Part shown: one piece after another, positions 6,804 through 15,025 of the stretch | Position numbering within the stretch: position 1 is the first letter of the stretch | Layout of the letters: every line of letters starts with the position of its first letter | Source of the DNA: Chloroflexales bacterium | GTDB taxonomy: Bacteria > Chloroflexota > Chloroflexia > Chloroflexales > Chloroflexaceae | Length of the DNA: 19,579 bases | NCBI GenBank assembly: GCA_013336035.1 | Contig: JAAXUL010000006.1 | Coordinates: 1-19,579 of the forward strand | Direction: 5' to 3' | Notes under the pieces: generated by a model | Databases searched by the model: none | Told to the model about the DNA's origin: nothing | The model's input: only the letters and a program-made list of their open reading frames with translations | Position numbers and translations under genes: made by a program

Positions 6804-9548
6804 TCAGCGGCGCGCCTGCTGGTGGATCAGCTTGGCGACCAGGGCCGTCCAGCCGGTCTGGTGGCTGGCGCCCAGACCCGCGCCCGTATCCCCGTGGAAG
6901 TACTCGTAGAAGAGCAGCGCTGCGCGCCCGTGCGGGTCGGGCGGGGGTCCACCGACCAAGCCGTCGGCTGGCCGGCGCCCCAGCCCATCTGCTTCAAAGA
7001 GGCTGATCAGCCGCCGGGCCAGCGCATCCGCGATCGCCCCCAGGCTCAACTGGCGGCCTGAGCCCGTCGGGCACTCGACGGTAAACGCCTCGCCGTAGTA
7101 GTGGTGGTAGCGCTGGAGCGCCTCGATCAGCAGGTAGTTGAGCGGGAACCAGACCGGCCCGCGCCAGTTTGAGTTCCCGCCGAAGAGCCCACTCTGCGAC
7201 TCGCCGGGCTCGTAGCGGATCGTGTGCGCTACGTCCCCAAGGGCGAGGACGTAGGGGTGCTCGGCGTGGTAGCGGCTGAGCGAGCGCACCCCATAGGGGC
7301 TCAGGAACTCCTCGGGGTCGAGGGCGTAGCGCAGCAGGCGCCACATCCGCTGGCCATGACAGAGGGCCAGCAGCCGGCGCTCGCCCGCCCCCGGCGCCTC
7401 CCAGTGCGCGATCAGCCGCGCCAGGTCCGGGCGGTTGGCGAGGTACCACTCGAGCCGCCGGCGAAACTCTGGCAGCCGCGCCAGCAGGGCCGGCTCGATC
7501 GTCCGCACCGCGAAGAGCGGGATCAGCCCGACGAACGAGCGCACCCGCAGCGGCGTGGTCTGACCGTCGGCTGTGTGCAGCACGTCGTAGAAGAAGCCAT
7601 CCTCCTCGTTCCAGAGTGGGATATTCGCCTCGCCCAGGCTGTTGAGCGCGCCGGCGATCGCCAGGAAGTGCTCGAAGAACTTGGTCGCGATCGCCTCGTA
7701 GACCGGGTTCTCGCACGCCAGCTCCAGGGCGATGGTCAGCATATCGAGGCAGAACATGCCCATCCAGCTGGTGCCGTCGCTCTGCTCGAGCGAGCCACGG
7801 CCGGGCAGCCCCGCGCTCCGGTCGAACACCCCGATGTTGTCGAGGCCGAGGAAGCCGCCGCCAAAGACGTTGTTGCCCTCGCTGTCCTTGCGGTTGACCC
7901 ACCAGGTGAAGCTGAGCAGCAGCTTGTGGAAGACCCGCTCGAGGAAGGCGCGGTCGCTACGGCCCCAGTGCTTCTGCTCGAGCTTGTAGACGCGCCAGGC
8001 GGCCCAGGCCTGCACCGGCGGGTTGACCGCGTCGAAGTCCCACTCGTAGGCCGGGAGCTGTCCATTGGGGTGCTGGTACCACTCGCGGGTCAGCAGGTCG
8101 AGCTGGTCTTTGGCGAAGTCCGGGTCGACCAGCGCCAGGGTGACGCAGTGGAAGGCGAGGTCCCACGCGGCGTACCAGGGGTACTCCCAGCTGTCCGGCA
8201 TCGACATCACCCGCTCGTTAGAGAGGTGCTGCCAGTCGGCGTTGCGCCCGCGCCGGCGCTCGGGCGGTGGTGGTGGCTGGGCGGGGTCGCCGCTGAGCCA
8301 GTGGCGCACCCGGTAGTGGTAGAACTGCTTGCACCACAGCAGCCCTGCCAGGGCCTGGCGGAAGATCGCCCGTCGCTCGTCGCCCGTCTCGGCGGGGAGG
8401 AGCGCCGCGTAAAACGCATCGGCCTCGGCCTGGCGGGCGGCGAGCACCTGGTCGAAGTCCGCGAAGGGGTCCGCCGGGGCTGCGCTGCTGCCCTTGGGCG
8501 CGAGCGTCTCGGCGTGGTGGACTGGGGGCTCGGCGGTGTGGGCGTGGGTGGGCTCCTGCTCAGAGGTTGGGCGGCCGCTCAGGCGCAGCCGGACGGTCAC
8601 CTCGCCGCCTGCGGGGATGGTGAGCCGGTAGTACGCGGCAGCTTTCGTGCCCGCCCGCGCCGGATTGACGGCCGCGCGGTCGCCGTGGACAATGTAGGCG
8701 TGGAACGCATCTTTGACGTGGGGCGTCGCGTTCTGCCCGCCAAACAGCCGCGCCACGTTGGTGTCATTCTCGGTGAAGAGCAGCTCGGGCGCGGCGCCGC
8801 CCGCCTCCTCGCAGGCCAGGGTGTACTCGCCCAGGGTCGGGTGCGCGGCGTAGATCGCCGCCAGCGCCGGCAGGCCGGGGCGCGGGATCTCCGCCCCGGT
8901 GAGCGCCGGGCGCCGCTCGTCGTAGCCCCAGCTCCAGGTGTTGCGGAACCAGAGGGTCGGCAGGAGGTGCAGCGGGGCCGCCTCGCGGCCGCGGTTGGTC
9001 ACGGTGACGCGGATCAGCAGATCATTTGGCTCAGCCTTGGCGTATACGATGACCAGATCAAAGGAGCGTTCATCGGCGAACACCCCACTGTCGGCCAGCT
9101 CGTACTCGGGGTCGTGGCGGGTGCGGCGGGCGCTCTCGGCCACGAGAGCGTCGTAGGGGAAAGCGGCCTGCGGGTAGGTGTAGCGCATGCGCAGCCAGGA
9201 GGAGGTTGGGGTCGCATCGAGGTAGAAGTAGCGCTCCTTGACATCCTCGCCGTGGTTGCCCTGCGGGTTGCTCAGCCCGAACAGCCGCTCTTTGAGGATG
9301 GGGTCGCGCCCGTTCCAGAGGGCCAGGGCGAAGCACATCCGGCCCTTGTCGTCCGAGATGCCGGCCAGCCCATCCTCGTTCCAGCGATAGGCCCGCGAGC
9401 GCGCGTGGTCGTGCGGGAAGTAGCCCCAGGCGTCACCGTCGGCGCTGTAGTCCTCGCGCACGGTGCCCCAGGCCCGCTCGCTCAGGTACGGCCCCCAGCG
9501 CCGCCACGCCGCGGCATCCTCGCGCAGCCGGTCGTGCTCGGCGCTCAT
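6804..9548 (-). CDS. GH63-type glucosidase (MGH1-like glycoside hydrolase), copy A
   Basis: The product is 914 residues and has no signal peptide, so it is probably cytoplasmic. It begins WRRWGPYLSERAWGTVREDY and carries GNHGEDVKE, LLPTLWFRNTWSWG and a C-terminal (alpha/alpha)6-barrel region with WEYPWYAAWDLAFH, NNVFGGGFLGLDNIGVFDRS, LEQSDGTSWMGMFC and FYEYFHGDTGAGLGASHQTGW. By analogy with GH63 and mannosylglycerate-hydrolase-like enzymes, D591 (in SDGTSW) and E882 (in YEYFHG) are candidate catalytic acid and base; this is inferred from position. The substrate is likely an alpha-glucoside or glucosyl/mannosyl-glycerate, unresolved. It is last in a minus-strand operon, its ATG overlapping the stop of a possible 39-codon ORF, and it has no Shine-Dalgarno of its own. 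Unlike copy B it has a His/Ala/Pro-rich insert at about residues 327-363. Confidence 0.88.
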   Translation of the reverse strand: MSAEHDRLREDAAAWRRWGPYLSERAWGTVREDYSADGDAWGYFPHDHARSRAYRWNEDGLAGISDDKGRMCFALALWNGRDPILKERLFGLSNPQGNHGEDVKERYFYLDATPTSSWLRMRYTYPQAAFPYDALVAESARRTRHDPEYELADSGVFADERSFDLVIVYAKAEPNDLLIRVTVTNRGREAAPLHLLPTLWFRNTWSWGYDERRPALTGAEIPRPGLPALAAIYAAHPTLGEYTLACEEAGGAAPELLFTENDTNVARLFGGQNATPHVKDAFHAYIVHGDRAAVNPARAGTKAAAYYRLTIPAGGEVTVRLRLSGRPTSEQEPTHAHTAEPPVHHAETLAPKGSSAAPADPFADFDQVLAARQAEADAFYAALLPAETGDERRAIFRQALAGLLWCKQFYHYRVRHWLSGDPAQPPPPPERRRGRNADWQHLSNERVMSMPDSWEYPWYAAWDLAFHCVTLALVDPDFAKDQLDLLTREWYQHPNGQLPAYEWDFDAVNPPVQAWAAWRVYKLEQKHWGRSDRAFLERVFHKLLLSFTWWVNRKDSEGNNVFGGGFLGLDNIGVFDRSAGLPGRGSLEQSDGTSWMGMFCLDMLTIALELACENPVYEAIATKFFEHFLAIAGALNSLGEANIPLWNEEDGFFYDVLHTADGQTTPLRVRSFVGLIPLFAVRTIEPALLARLPEFRRRLEWYLANRPDLARLIAHWEAPGAGERRLLALCHGQRMWRLLRYALDPEEFLSPYGVRSLSRYHAEHPYVLALGDVAHTIRYEPGESQSGLFGGNSNWRGPVWFPLNYLLIEALQRYHHYYGEAFTVECPTGSGRQLSLGAIADALARRLISLFEADGLGRRPADGLVGGPPPDPHGRAALLFYEYFHGDTGAGLGASHQTGWTALVAKLIHQQARR

Positions 9549-9664
9549 GGCTGGCCCAGGGGCGGGAGGCGGAGGCGCCGCAGAGTGAAGGCGTCGCTGC
9601 CGCGTCGTACGGCGCGCGCAGCGGCCAGCGATACAGTGCCGGCGCGGTCCAGCGGCGGGTTCAC
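9545..9664 (-). CDS. Possible 39-residue coupled small protein
   Basis: A GTG at 9664-9662 overlaps the NADH dehydrogenase stop as GTGA, and the TGA at 9547-9545 overlaps the glycosidase start as ATGA. The product, MNPPLDRAGTVSLAAARAVR then RGSDAFTLRRLRLPPLGQP, is basic and unrecognised. Its existence would explain why the glycosidase lacks a ribosome site (translational coupling) and would fill the otherwise empty 112-base gap. In such GC-rich DNA an open frame of this length can arise by chance, and a longer frame through 9871 also exists; the double 4-base overlap is the only positive evidence. Confidence 0.35.
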   Translation of the reverse strand: MNPPLDRAGTVSLAAARAVRRGSDAFTLRRLRLPPLGQP

Positions 9665-10968
9665 GCCTGGTGCTCGCGGCTGCGCAGCTGGGCCCCCTCG
9701 CTTGGCCGGTCGTCGGAGGGCTGCACGGGCAGCTGCACGATGTCGGTCGGCAGCAGCGCCTCGAGCAGCCAGTCGAGCGCGACGCGCAGCTTGCGGCTGA
9801 GCCCCGGGAGCTTGAGCAGATAGACCGCGCGCCAGGCCAGCCAGGCCGGGAGCCCGGCGAGCGGCAGCCACCCCAGCTGGGCCACCGCCTCGTAGCTGCC
9901 GATCGCCGCCAGGCTGCCCAGCGGGCGGTAGCGAAATGGCCGCAGCGGGCGCCCGGCGAGCAGCGCGGCCAGGTTGTCGGCCACTAGCCGGGCCTCGGCC
10001 GTCGCGTTCTGGGCCGTCGGCGCGTAGGTGGCGCCGCCCGCCTTCGGCACCGCGGCGCAGTCGCCGAGGGCGAACAGCTCGGGGTGGCCGACAACCTGAA
10101 GCGTCGGGGCAACCTGGACGGCCCCGTGCTCGGTCGTCGGCAGCCCGCTCTCACGGAGTAGCGGGGTGACGGCGATGCCCGCGGCCCAGAGCACCGTGCG
10201 GGTTGGTACCGTGCCGCCGGGATTGAGGGTTGCCGCATCAGCGCTCACCTCCGCGACGCTTACGCCGAGGCGGACCTCGACCCCGCGGGCCTGTAGCGCG
10301 CGAACCACATAGCGGCCCAGCCGCTCGTCCACCTGCTCGAGCAGCCGCGGGCTGTGGGAGGCCAGGATGAAGCGCGGCTCGTGGGGCTGGATCGAGGGGT
10401 AGAAGGGCAGGGCCCGGCGCACGAAGTCGAGCAGCAGCCCCAGCCCCTCGACCCCGGCGTAGCCGCCACCAGCCGCCAGGACGGTCAACAGCGCGGCGCG
10501 CTCCGCCGGGTCAGGCGTGACATCGGCCAGCTCCAGGGTCGCCAGCACGTGGTTGCGCAGCCGGATCGCGTCGTCGAGGCTCTTGAGGTCGAAGCTATAG
10601 TCTGCCGCGCCGGGGGTGCGGTGGTAGTTGGTGACCGCGCCCAGGGCGATCACCAGCTCGTCGTAGGGGATGTGCGCCTGACCCCCATCGCTGTGCGCCA
10701 CCACAACCTGCCGCGCCGCCAGGTCGATCTGCTGCACCGTGCCCTCGTGGAAGCGCGCCCGGTGGAGGAAGCCACGCAGGGGCGGCACGGCGTGGCGCGG
10801 CTCGATGCTGTTGCCGGCGACCTCGGCCAGCAGCGGCGTGAAGGCCATGTAGTTCTGACGGCTGATCAGCGTGAGCTGCACGGCGGCGTTATGGCGGAGG
10901 CGGCGCTCCAGGCGGCGGGTGACCGTCAGGCCGGCGAACCCACCCCCGAGGATGACAATGTGGGGCAT
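9661..10968 (-). CDS. ndh: Type II NADH dehydrogenase (NDH-2), FAD-dependent
   Basis: The 435-residue protein has an N-terminal FAD Rossmann motif ILGGGFAG (residues 6-13), a second nucleotide-binding motif AAGGGYAGVE (165-174) for NADH, the FALGDCAAV flavin motif around G302-D303, and the TAQNA quinone-site motif at 318-322. The length and C-terminal hydrophobic/amphipathic segment fit a peripheral membrane enzyme that passes electrons from NADH to quinone without pumping protons. The ATG at 10968 is preceded by GAGAGGG at about 5 bases. It starts 12 bases after the SDR stop, so the two are almost surely cotranscribed. Related flavoproteins such as sulfide:quinone oxidoreductase are less likely because the expected redox cysteines are absent. 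Confidence 0.92.
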   Translation of the reverse strand: MPHIVILGGGFAGLTVTRRLERRLRHNAAVQLTLISRQNYMAFTPLLAEVAGNSIEPRHAVPPLRGFLHRARFHEGTVQQIDLAARQVVVAHSDGGQAHIPYDELVIALGAVTNYHRTPGAADYSFDLKSLDDAIRLRNHVLATLELADVTPDPAERAALLTVLAAGGGYAGVEGLGLLLDFVRRALPFYPSIQPHEPRFILASHSPRLLEQVDERLGRYVVRALQARGVEVRLGVSVAEVSADAATLNPGGTVPTRTVLWAAGIAVTPLLRESGLPTTEHGAVQVAPTLQVVGHPELFALGDCAAVPKAGGATYAPTAQNATAEARLVADNLAALLAGRPLRPFRYRPLGSLAAIGSYEAVAQLGWLPLAGLPAWLAWRAVYLLKLPGLSRKLRVALDWLLEALLPTDIVQLPVQPSDDRPSEGAQLRSREHQA

Positions 10969-10980
10969 GGGGCCCTCTCG

Positions 10981-11748
10981 TTATAGACCGACGCTACCCT
11001 GCATCAGGCCGCCGTCGATGAAGTAGGTCGTCGCGGTGACATAGGCGCTCTGGGCAGAGGCCAGCCAGACGACCAGGCCGGCGATATCCTCGGGGCGCGC
11101 GATGCGCCCCTCGGGGATGGCCTCCTCGAGGGCCTGCTTCTGCTCGGGGTCGGCGAGCGTCTCGCGGTTGATGGGCGTGGCGACGGCGCCAGGCCCCACG
11201 CCGACCACGGTGATACGGTGGGGCGCGAGCTCGACCCCCGCGGTGCGGGTGAGCATGCGTACGCCGCCCTTTGCGCAGCAGTAGGGCGTGTTGCCCGGCA
11301 TAGGCCAGTCCTCGTGGACCGAGGAGATGTTGATGATCCGCCCGCCGCCGCCCTGGACGATCATCTGCTTCGCCGCGCACTGCGTGCCGAAGAAGGCGCC
11401 CTTGAGATTGACGGCGATCGTGCGATCGAAGTCCTGCTCAGCCGACTCGAGCAGCGAGGTGCGGGTCTCCATCCCGGCGTTGTTCACCATGATGTCGAGG
11501 CGCCCGAAGGCAGCGACGGTCTGGTCCACCAGGGCCTGGAGGTCGGCCACCTGGCTGACATCGCCCTGCACCGCCAGGGCCCGCCCGCCGCGCTGCTCGA
11601 TCTGCCCGCGGACCTCGTCCGCCGCCGCCTGATTCTGGTGGAAGTTCAGGGTGACGGCCGCGCCCGCGGCGGCCAGCGCGAGCGAGATGGCTCGGCCGAT
11701 CCCGCTGTCGCCCCCGGTCACAATCGCGACCTGCTGCTTCAGATCCAT
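10981..11748 (-). CDS. Short-chain dehydrogenase/reductase, glucose 1-dehydrogenase-like
   Basis: A classical SDR of 255 residues. Visible motifs: cofactor loop TGGDSGIG (11-18), NNAG (89-92), N114 in VNLKG, catalytic S143, and YCCAK with Y156 and K160; then GPGAVATPIN and a C-terminal YFIDGG. The overall pattern is that of NAD(P)-dependent glucose 1-dehydrogenases, though SDR substrates are hard to predict. The start at 11748 is chosen because GAGGGAG sits 7 bases upstream and MDLKQQVAIVTGG is the normal family N-terminus; an in-frame start at 11859 would add 37 unrelated residues. It is the first gene of the minus-strand operon with NDH-2 and GH63 glycosidase. Its NADH could be re-oxidised by the neighbouring NDH-2 (inference). 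No clear promoter is seen upstream. Confidence 0.9.
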   Translation of the reverse strand: MDLKQQVAIVTGGDSGIGRAISLALAAAGAAVTLNFHQNQAAADEVRGQIEQRGGRALAVQGDVSQVADLQALVDQTVAAFGRLDIMVNNAGMETRTSLLESAEQDFDRTIAVNLKGAFFGTQCAAKQMIVQGGGGRIINISSVHEDWPMPGNTPYCCAKGGVRMLTRTAGVELAPHRITVVGVGPGAVATPINRETLADPEQKQALEEAIPEGRIARPEDIAGLVVWLASAQSAYVTATTYFIDGGLMQGSVGL

Positions 11749-11755
11749 GACGATG

Positions 11756-11762
11756 CTCCCTC
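11756..11762 (-). promoter_or_regulatory. Ribosome binding site fixing the SDR start
   Basis: GAGGGAG on the minus strand lies 7 bases before the ATG at 11748 and decides for this start over the upstream in-frame start at 11859. Confidence 0.6.
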
Positions 11763-11822
11763 GCGTGCCGCTGCCGGTGTGAGCATGCCTGCAACTTATG
11801 CGCCAGCGGGCGGCCGGCCTAA

Positions 11823-11943
11823 CGGCAGTTTCGCCGGCTACAGTGGAACCTGCTCGCAAACGCCGTCAAGTTCACGCCGCGCGGGTGGTCTGGGCCTCGG
11901 GCTCTCAATCGTGCGCGACACCGTGGAGGCCGAGAGCGCCGGC
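11823..11943 (+). pseudogene. Relic of a sensor histidine kinase ATPase domain with internal deletion
   Basis: In one frame 11823-11882 reads RQFRRLQWNLLANAVKFTPR, an N-box of the HATPase_c fold (consensus WNLLxNAxKFTPxGG). From 11884, in the next frame, the sequence reads GGLGLGLSIVRDTVEAESAG, which is the G2-box that normally lies some 50-60 residues further on. The D/G1/F-box region between them has been deleted with a frame change, and nothing of the dimerisation domain or sensor remains (a TAA precedes the N-box). It cannot encode a working kinase. It sits in the divergent region between the SDR operon and the second glycosidase. Confidence 0.65.
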
Positions 11944-11963
11944 GACCGCGATCATCTGGGTAA

Positions 11964-11992
11964 TTGAAATTCTAGACTCTTTCTTGTAAGAT
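11964..11992 (+). promoter_or_regulatory. Sigma-70-type promoter for glycosidase copy B
   Basis: TTGAAA (11964-11969) and TAAGAT (11987-11992) are separated by exactly 17 bases in an AT-rich patch that stands out from its surroundings. Transcription would begin near 12000, giving a leader of about 100 bases before the ATG at 12102. No operator or riboswitch-like structure is evident in the leader. Confidence 0.6.
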
Positions 11993-12087
11993 AAAGGCAT
12001 CCCCTGTCCAGTCGTTATCCATGCGCAGGCGCGGTCGGTCGCCGAGATCTTACAGGCCTGGACGGCGTTGACTTAACACAGGGCAAG

Positions 12088-12093
12088 AGGAGG
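12088..12093 (+). promoter_or_regulatory. Strong ribosome binding site
   Basis: A consensus AGGAGG lies 8 bases before the ATG at 12102, by far the best in the window, and confirms that start. Confidence 0.75.
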
Positions 12094-12101
12094 CACCACC
12101 G

Positions 12102-14873
12102 ATGACCTTAGATGGCCTGCTGGCAACCGAGGAAGTACAGCGACTTACCGAGGCGCGCGTGGTTTTCCCTGATCGCAACACCCACTGGCGCCGCTGGGGG
12201 CCCTACCTGAGCGATCGACAGTGGGGGACGGTGCGCGAAGACTATAGCCGCGATGGGACCGCCTGGGAGGATTTCTCCCACGATCAGGCCCGCTCGCGGG
12301 CCTATCGCTGGGGCGAAGACGGCATCGCCGGGATCTCGGATAATCATCAGCGCCTCTGCTTTGCGATCACGCTCTGGAACGAGCAAGACCCCATCCTCAA
12401 AGAGCGCCTGTTCGGGCTGACCGGGAACGAGGGCAACCACGGCGAGGATGTGAAGGAGTATTACTTCTACCTCGACAACACTCCGAGCCACGCCTACATG
12501 CAGGCGCTCTACAAATATCCGCAGCGCGCCTTCCCCTACGCCTGGCTGGTCGACGAGAACCGCCGTCGTGGCCGTGGCGCACCCGAGTTCGAGCTCGTCG
12601 ACACCGGGGTCTTCGCCGAAAACCGCTACTACGATGTCTTCGTCGAGTACGCCAAACAGAGCCCCGACGACATCCTGATCGTGATCAGCGTGATCAACCG
12701 CGGGCCGCTGCCGCAGCGGCTCCACCTCCTGCCCACGCTCTGGTTCCGCAACACCTGGTCGTGGGGCTACCCGAATATCGTCAAGCCGTCGCTCGCCGTC
12801 AGCCGGGATGATCCGCAGCTCAGCGTGATCGCCGCCGCGCATCCCGATCTGGGACAGCGCTGGCTCTACTGCGAGGCCGCGCAGGGGCTGCTCTTCACCG
12901 AAAACGAGACCAACCGGGTGCGCTTCGGCTGGGGCCAGAATAGCTCGCCCTATGTCAAAGACGGGATCAACGACTACGTGCTCTCGTTCGGCAACCGGCA
13001 GACGGTCAACCCGAGCCGCACGGGAACCAAGGCTGCGGCCTCCTACGTGCTCGACATCGGCCCCGGCGAGACGCGCACCGTCCGGCTGCGGCTAAGCGAC
13101 GCGGGCGACCTGGCGCAGCCGTTTGGCCCCGCGTTTGATGCGATCGTTCAGACGCGCAAGCAGGAGGCCGATGAGTTCTATACCAAGGTCTGCCCCTACC
13201 CGATGTCCGATGATCTGCGCCGGGTGCAGCGGCAGGCCTTCGCCGGCATGCTCTGGAGCAAGCAGTTCTACCACTACGTGATCAAAGAGTGGCTCGACGG
13301 CGACCCGGTTGGGCCGCCGCCGCCCGTGGAGCGCAGAAGCGGTCGCAACCACGACTGGATCCACCTCTACAACGAGGATATCATCTCGATGCCCGATGCC
13401 TGGGAGTACCCCTGGTTTGCGGCCTGGGATCTGGCCTTCCACACCATCCCGCTGGCGCTGATCGACCCCGATTTCGCCAAACGGCAGCTCTACCTCTTTG
13501 TGCGCGAGTGGTACCAGCACCCGAATGGTCAGCTGCCCGCCTACGAATGGGCCTTTGGTGATGTGAACCCACCGGTGCACGCCTGGGCGGCCTGGCGGGT
13601 CTACAAGATCGAAGAGAAGCTCTACGGACGACGCGACACGAACTTTCTCGCGAGCGTCTTCCAGAAGCTGCTCCTCTACTTCACCTGGTGGGTCAACCGC
13701 AAGGACGCCGAGGGCAACAATATCTTCGCCGGAGGTTTCCTTGGGCTGGATAATATCGGCGTATTCGACCGCAGCAACCTGAACATCCCCGGCGGCCAGC
13801 TAGAGCAGTCGGACGGCACGAGCTGGATGGGCATGTATTGCGTCAATATGCTGCGCATCGCCATCGAGCTGACGAAGACCGACAGCACCTACCAGGATCT
13901 GGCCAGCAAATTCTTCCAGCACTTCCTCTATATCGCCGACGCCATGAATCAAGTCGGCGGGCCGGATGTCGATCTCTGGGACGAAAACGACAATTTCTAC
14001 TACGACATCCTGCACCTGGCCGACAATAGCTTACCGCCGAACGAGCGATCGCGGTCGTTGAAGGTGCGCTCGATGGTCGGGCTCATCCCGCTCTTCGCGA
14101 TCGAGGCGCTCAGCCTGGACACCCTGGAGTCCGATCCGCTCTCGGATTTCAAGAAGCGCTTTGACTGGTTCTGCGCGAATCGTAAGGACCTGATCCAGCA
14201 CAATAATATCAGCCTGGTAGCCAACCGCGCCGAGTCGGACAACGTTCTGCTGGCGCTGGTGAGTAAAGAGCGCCTCACCCAGATCCTGGCGCGCGTGCTC
14301 GACGAGCAGGAATTCCTCAGCCCCTATGGCATCCGGGCGCTCTCCAAATATCACCACAACAATCCGTACATCTTGAACCTCTACGGGCAGACCTATCGCG
14401 TCGATTACGAGCCGGCCGAGTCGAGCACGGGCATGTTCGGCGGCAACTCGAACTGGCGTGGCCCGATCTGGTTCCCGGTGAATCTGCTGATCATCGAAGC
14501 GCTCCAGCGCTTCCACTACCACCTGGGCGATGATTTCAAGGTCGAGTGCCCGACCCGCTCAGGTCGGTGGCTGAATCTGTGGGAGGTTTCGCTGGAGCTG
14601 TCGCGCCGGCTGACCGCGATCTTCCTGCGCGACGAGCAGGCCCAGCGGCGCCCCGTGTACGGCGGAACCGAGATCTTCCAGAACGACCCGCACTGGCGCG
14701 ACCTGATCCTGTTCTACGAGTATTTCCACGGCGACAACGGCGCGGGGATTGGGGCCAGCCATCAGACCGGTTGGACCGGGCTGGTGGCGAAGCTGATCCA
14801 GCAGCAGGCCGAGTATCCCTACGTAGCGCAGGAACCCGGCTACGCCTTCGGCGCGGCGAATGTGAGTGGCTAG
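12102..14873 (+). CDS. GH63-type glucosidase (MGH1-like glycoside hydrolase), copy B
   Basis: The 923-residue product is clearly homologous to copy A over its whole length (shared WRRWGPYLS, GNHGEDVKE, LHLLPTLWFRNTWSWG, GGFLGLDNIGVFDRS, LEQSDGTSWMGM, EYFHGDNGAGIGASHQTGW). The candidate catalytic residues are preserved as D571 and E873. Differences: about 10 extra N-terminal and 18 extra C-terminal residues, no His/Ala-rich insert in the middle, and more A/T-ending codons (AAT, TAT, GAT, AAA) than copy A. It has its own promoter and an excellent ribosome site, whereas copy A is the last gene of an operon, so the two are probably regulated differently. No signal peptide. The substrate is probably an alpha-glucoside or a compatible-solute glycoside; the family has few characterised bacterial members, so the function is tentative. 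Confidence 0.9.
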   Translation: MTLDGLLATEEVQRLTEARVVFPDRNTHWRRWGPYLSDRQWGTVREDYSRDGTAWEDFSHDQARSRAYRWGEDGIAGISDNHQRLCFAITLWNEQDPILKERLFGLTGNEGNHGEDVKEYYFYLDNTPSHAYMQALYKYPQRAFPYAWLVDENRRRGRGAPEFELVDTGVFAENRYYDVFVEYAKQSPDDILIVISVINRGPLPQRLHLLPTLWFRNTWSWGYPNIVKPSLAVSRDDPQLSVIAAAHPDLGQRWLYCEAAQGLLFTENETNRVRFGWGQNSSPYVKDGINDYVLSFGNRQTVNPSRTGTKAAASYVLDIGPGETRTVRLRLSDAGDLAQPFGPAFDAIVQTRKQEADEFYTKVCPYPMSDDLRRVQRQAFAGMLWSKQFYHYVIKEWLDGDPVGPPPPVERRSGRNHDWIHLYNEDIISMPDAWEYPWFAAWDLAFHTIPLALIDPDFAKRQLYLFVREWYQHPNGQLPAYEWAFGDVNPPVHAWAAWRVYKIEEKLYGRRDTNFLASVFQKLLLYFTWWVNRKDAEGNNIFAGGFLGLDNIGVFDRSNLNIPGGQLEQSDGTSWMGMYCVNMLRIAIELTKTDSTYQDLASKFFQHFLYIADAMNQVGGPDVDLWDENDNFYYDILHLADNSLPPNERSRSLKVRSMVGLIPLFAIEALSLDTLESDPLSDFKKRFDWFCANRKDLIQHNNISLVANRAESDNVLLALVSKERLTQILARVLDEQEFLSPYGIRALSKYHHNNPYILNLYGQTYRVDYEPAESSTGMFGGNSNWRGPIWFPVNLLIIEALQRFHYHLGDDFKVECPTRSGRWLNLWEVSLELSRRLTAIFLRDEQAQRRPVYGGTEIFQNDPHWRDLILFYEYFHGDNGAGIGASHQTGWTGLVAKLIQQQAEYPYVAQEPGYAFGAANVSG

Positions 14874-14894
14874 GCTCGTGGGAACTCTTGGTTG

Positions 14895-15023
14895 ATGACC
14901 GGCGGCGCCAAGGCGCTGATGGGCCGGCTGGTGCGAGTGGGCACCAACCGCCTGCGCTTCCTCCTGCCGCGCGGAGCTACTGCAGGTGTGATTTCAACTG
15001 AGGCCAGGCATCTGCAAGAATGA
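14895..15023 (+). other. Short coding-like relic of unknown origin
   Basis: An ATG at 14895 opens 42 codons to TGA 15021-15023, reading MTGGAKALMGRLVRVGTNRL then RFLLPRGATA. The third positions are strongly G/C for the first 28 codons and then become random. I do not recognise it; it resembles basic C-terminal tails of some transposases only loosely. There is no ribosome site. Confidence 0.2.
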
Positions 15024-15025
15024 CA

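Noticed and set aside
6804..7061. Reading frame of the truncated M1 lipoprotein continuing to a stop at 7061
   Set aside because: Beyond about 6795 it is only the antisense of the glycosidase C-terminus, so it was not counted as protein sequence of the gene.
7224..9800. Plus-strand open frame of 858 codons opposite glycosidase copy A and the end of NDH-2
   Set aside because: Antisense shadow of GC-rich coding sequence; its translation is Val/Glu/Arg/Gly-rich without any motif, while the minus strand has clear family motifs.
11749..11859. N-terminal extension of the SDR to 11859
   Set aside because: The added 37 residues do not resemble the family, and a good ribosome site lies just before the 11748 start.
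14895..15023. A real small protein gene after glycosidase copy B
   Set aside because: No ribosome site, and coding-like composition fades in its second half; recorded only as a low-confidence relic.
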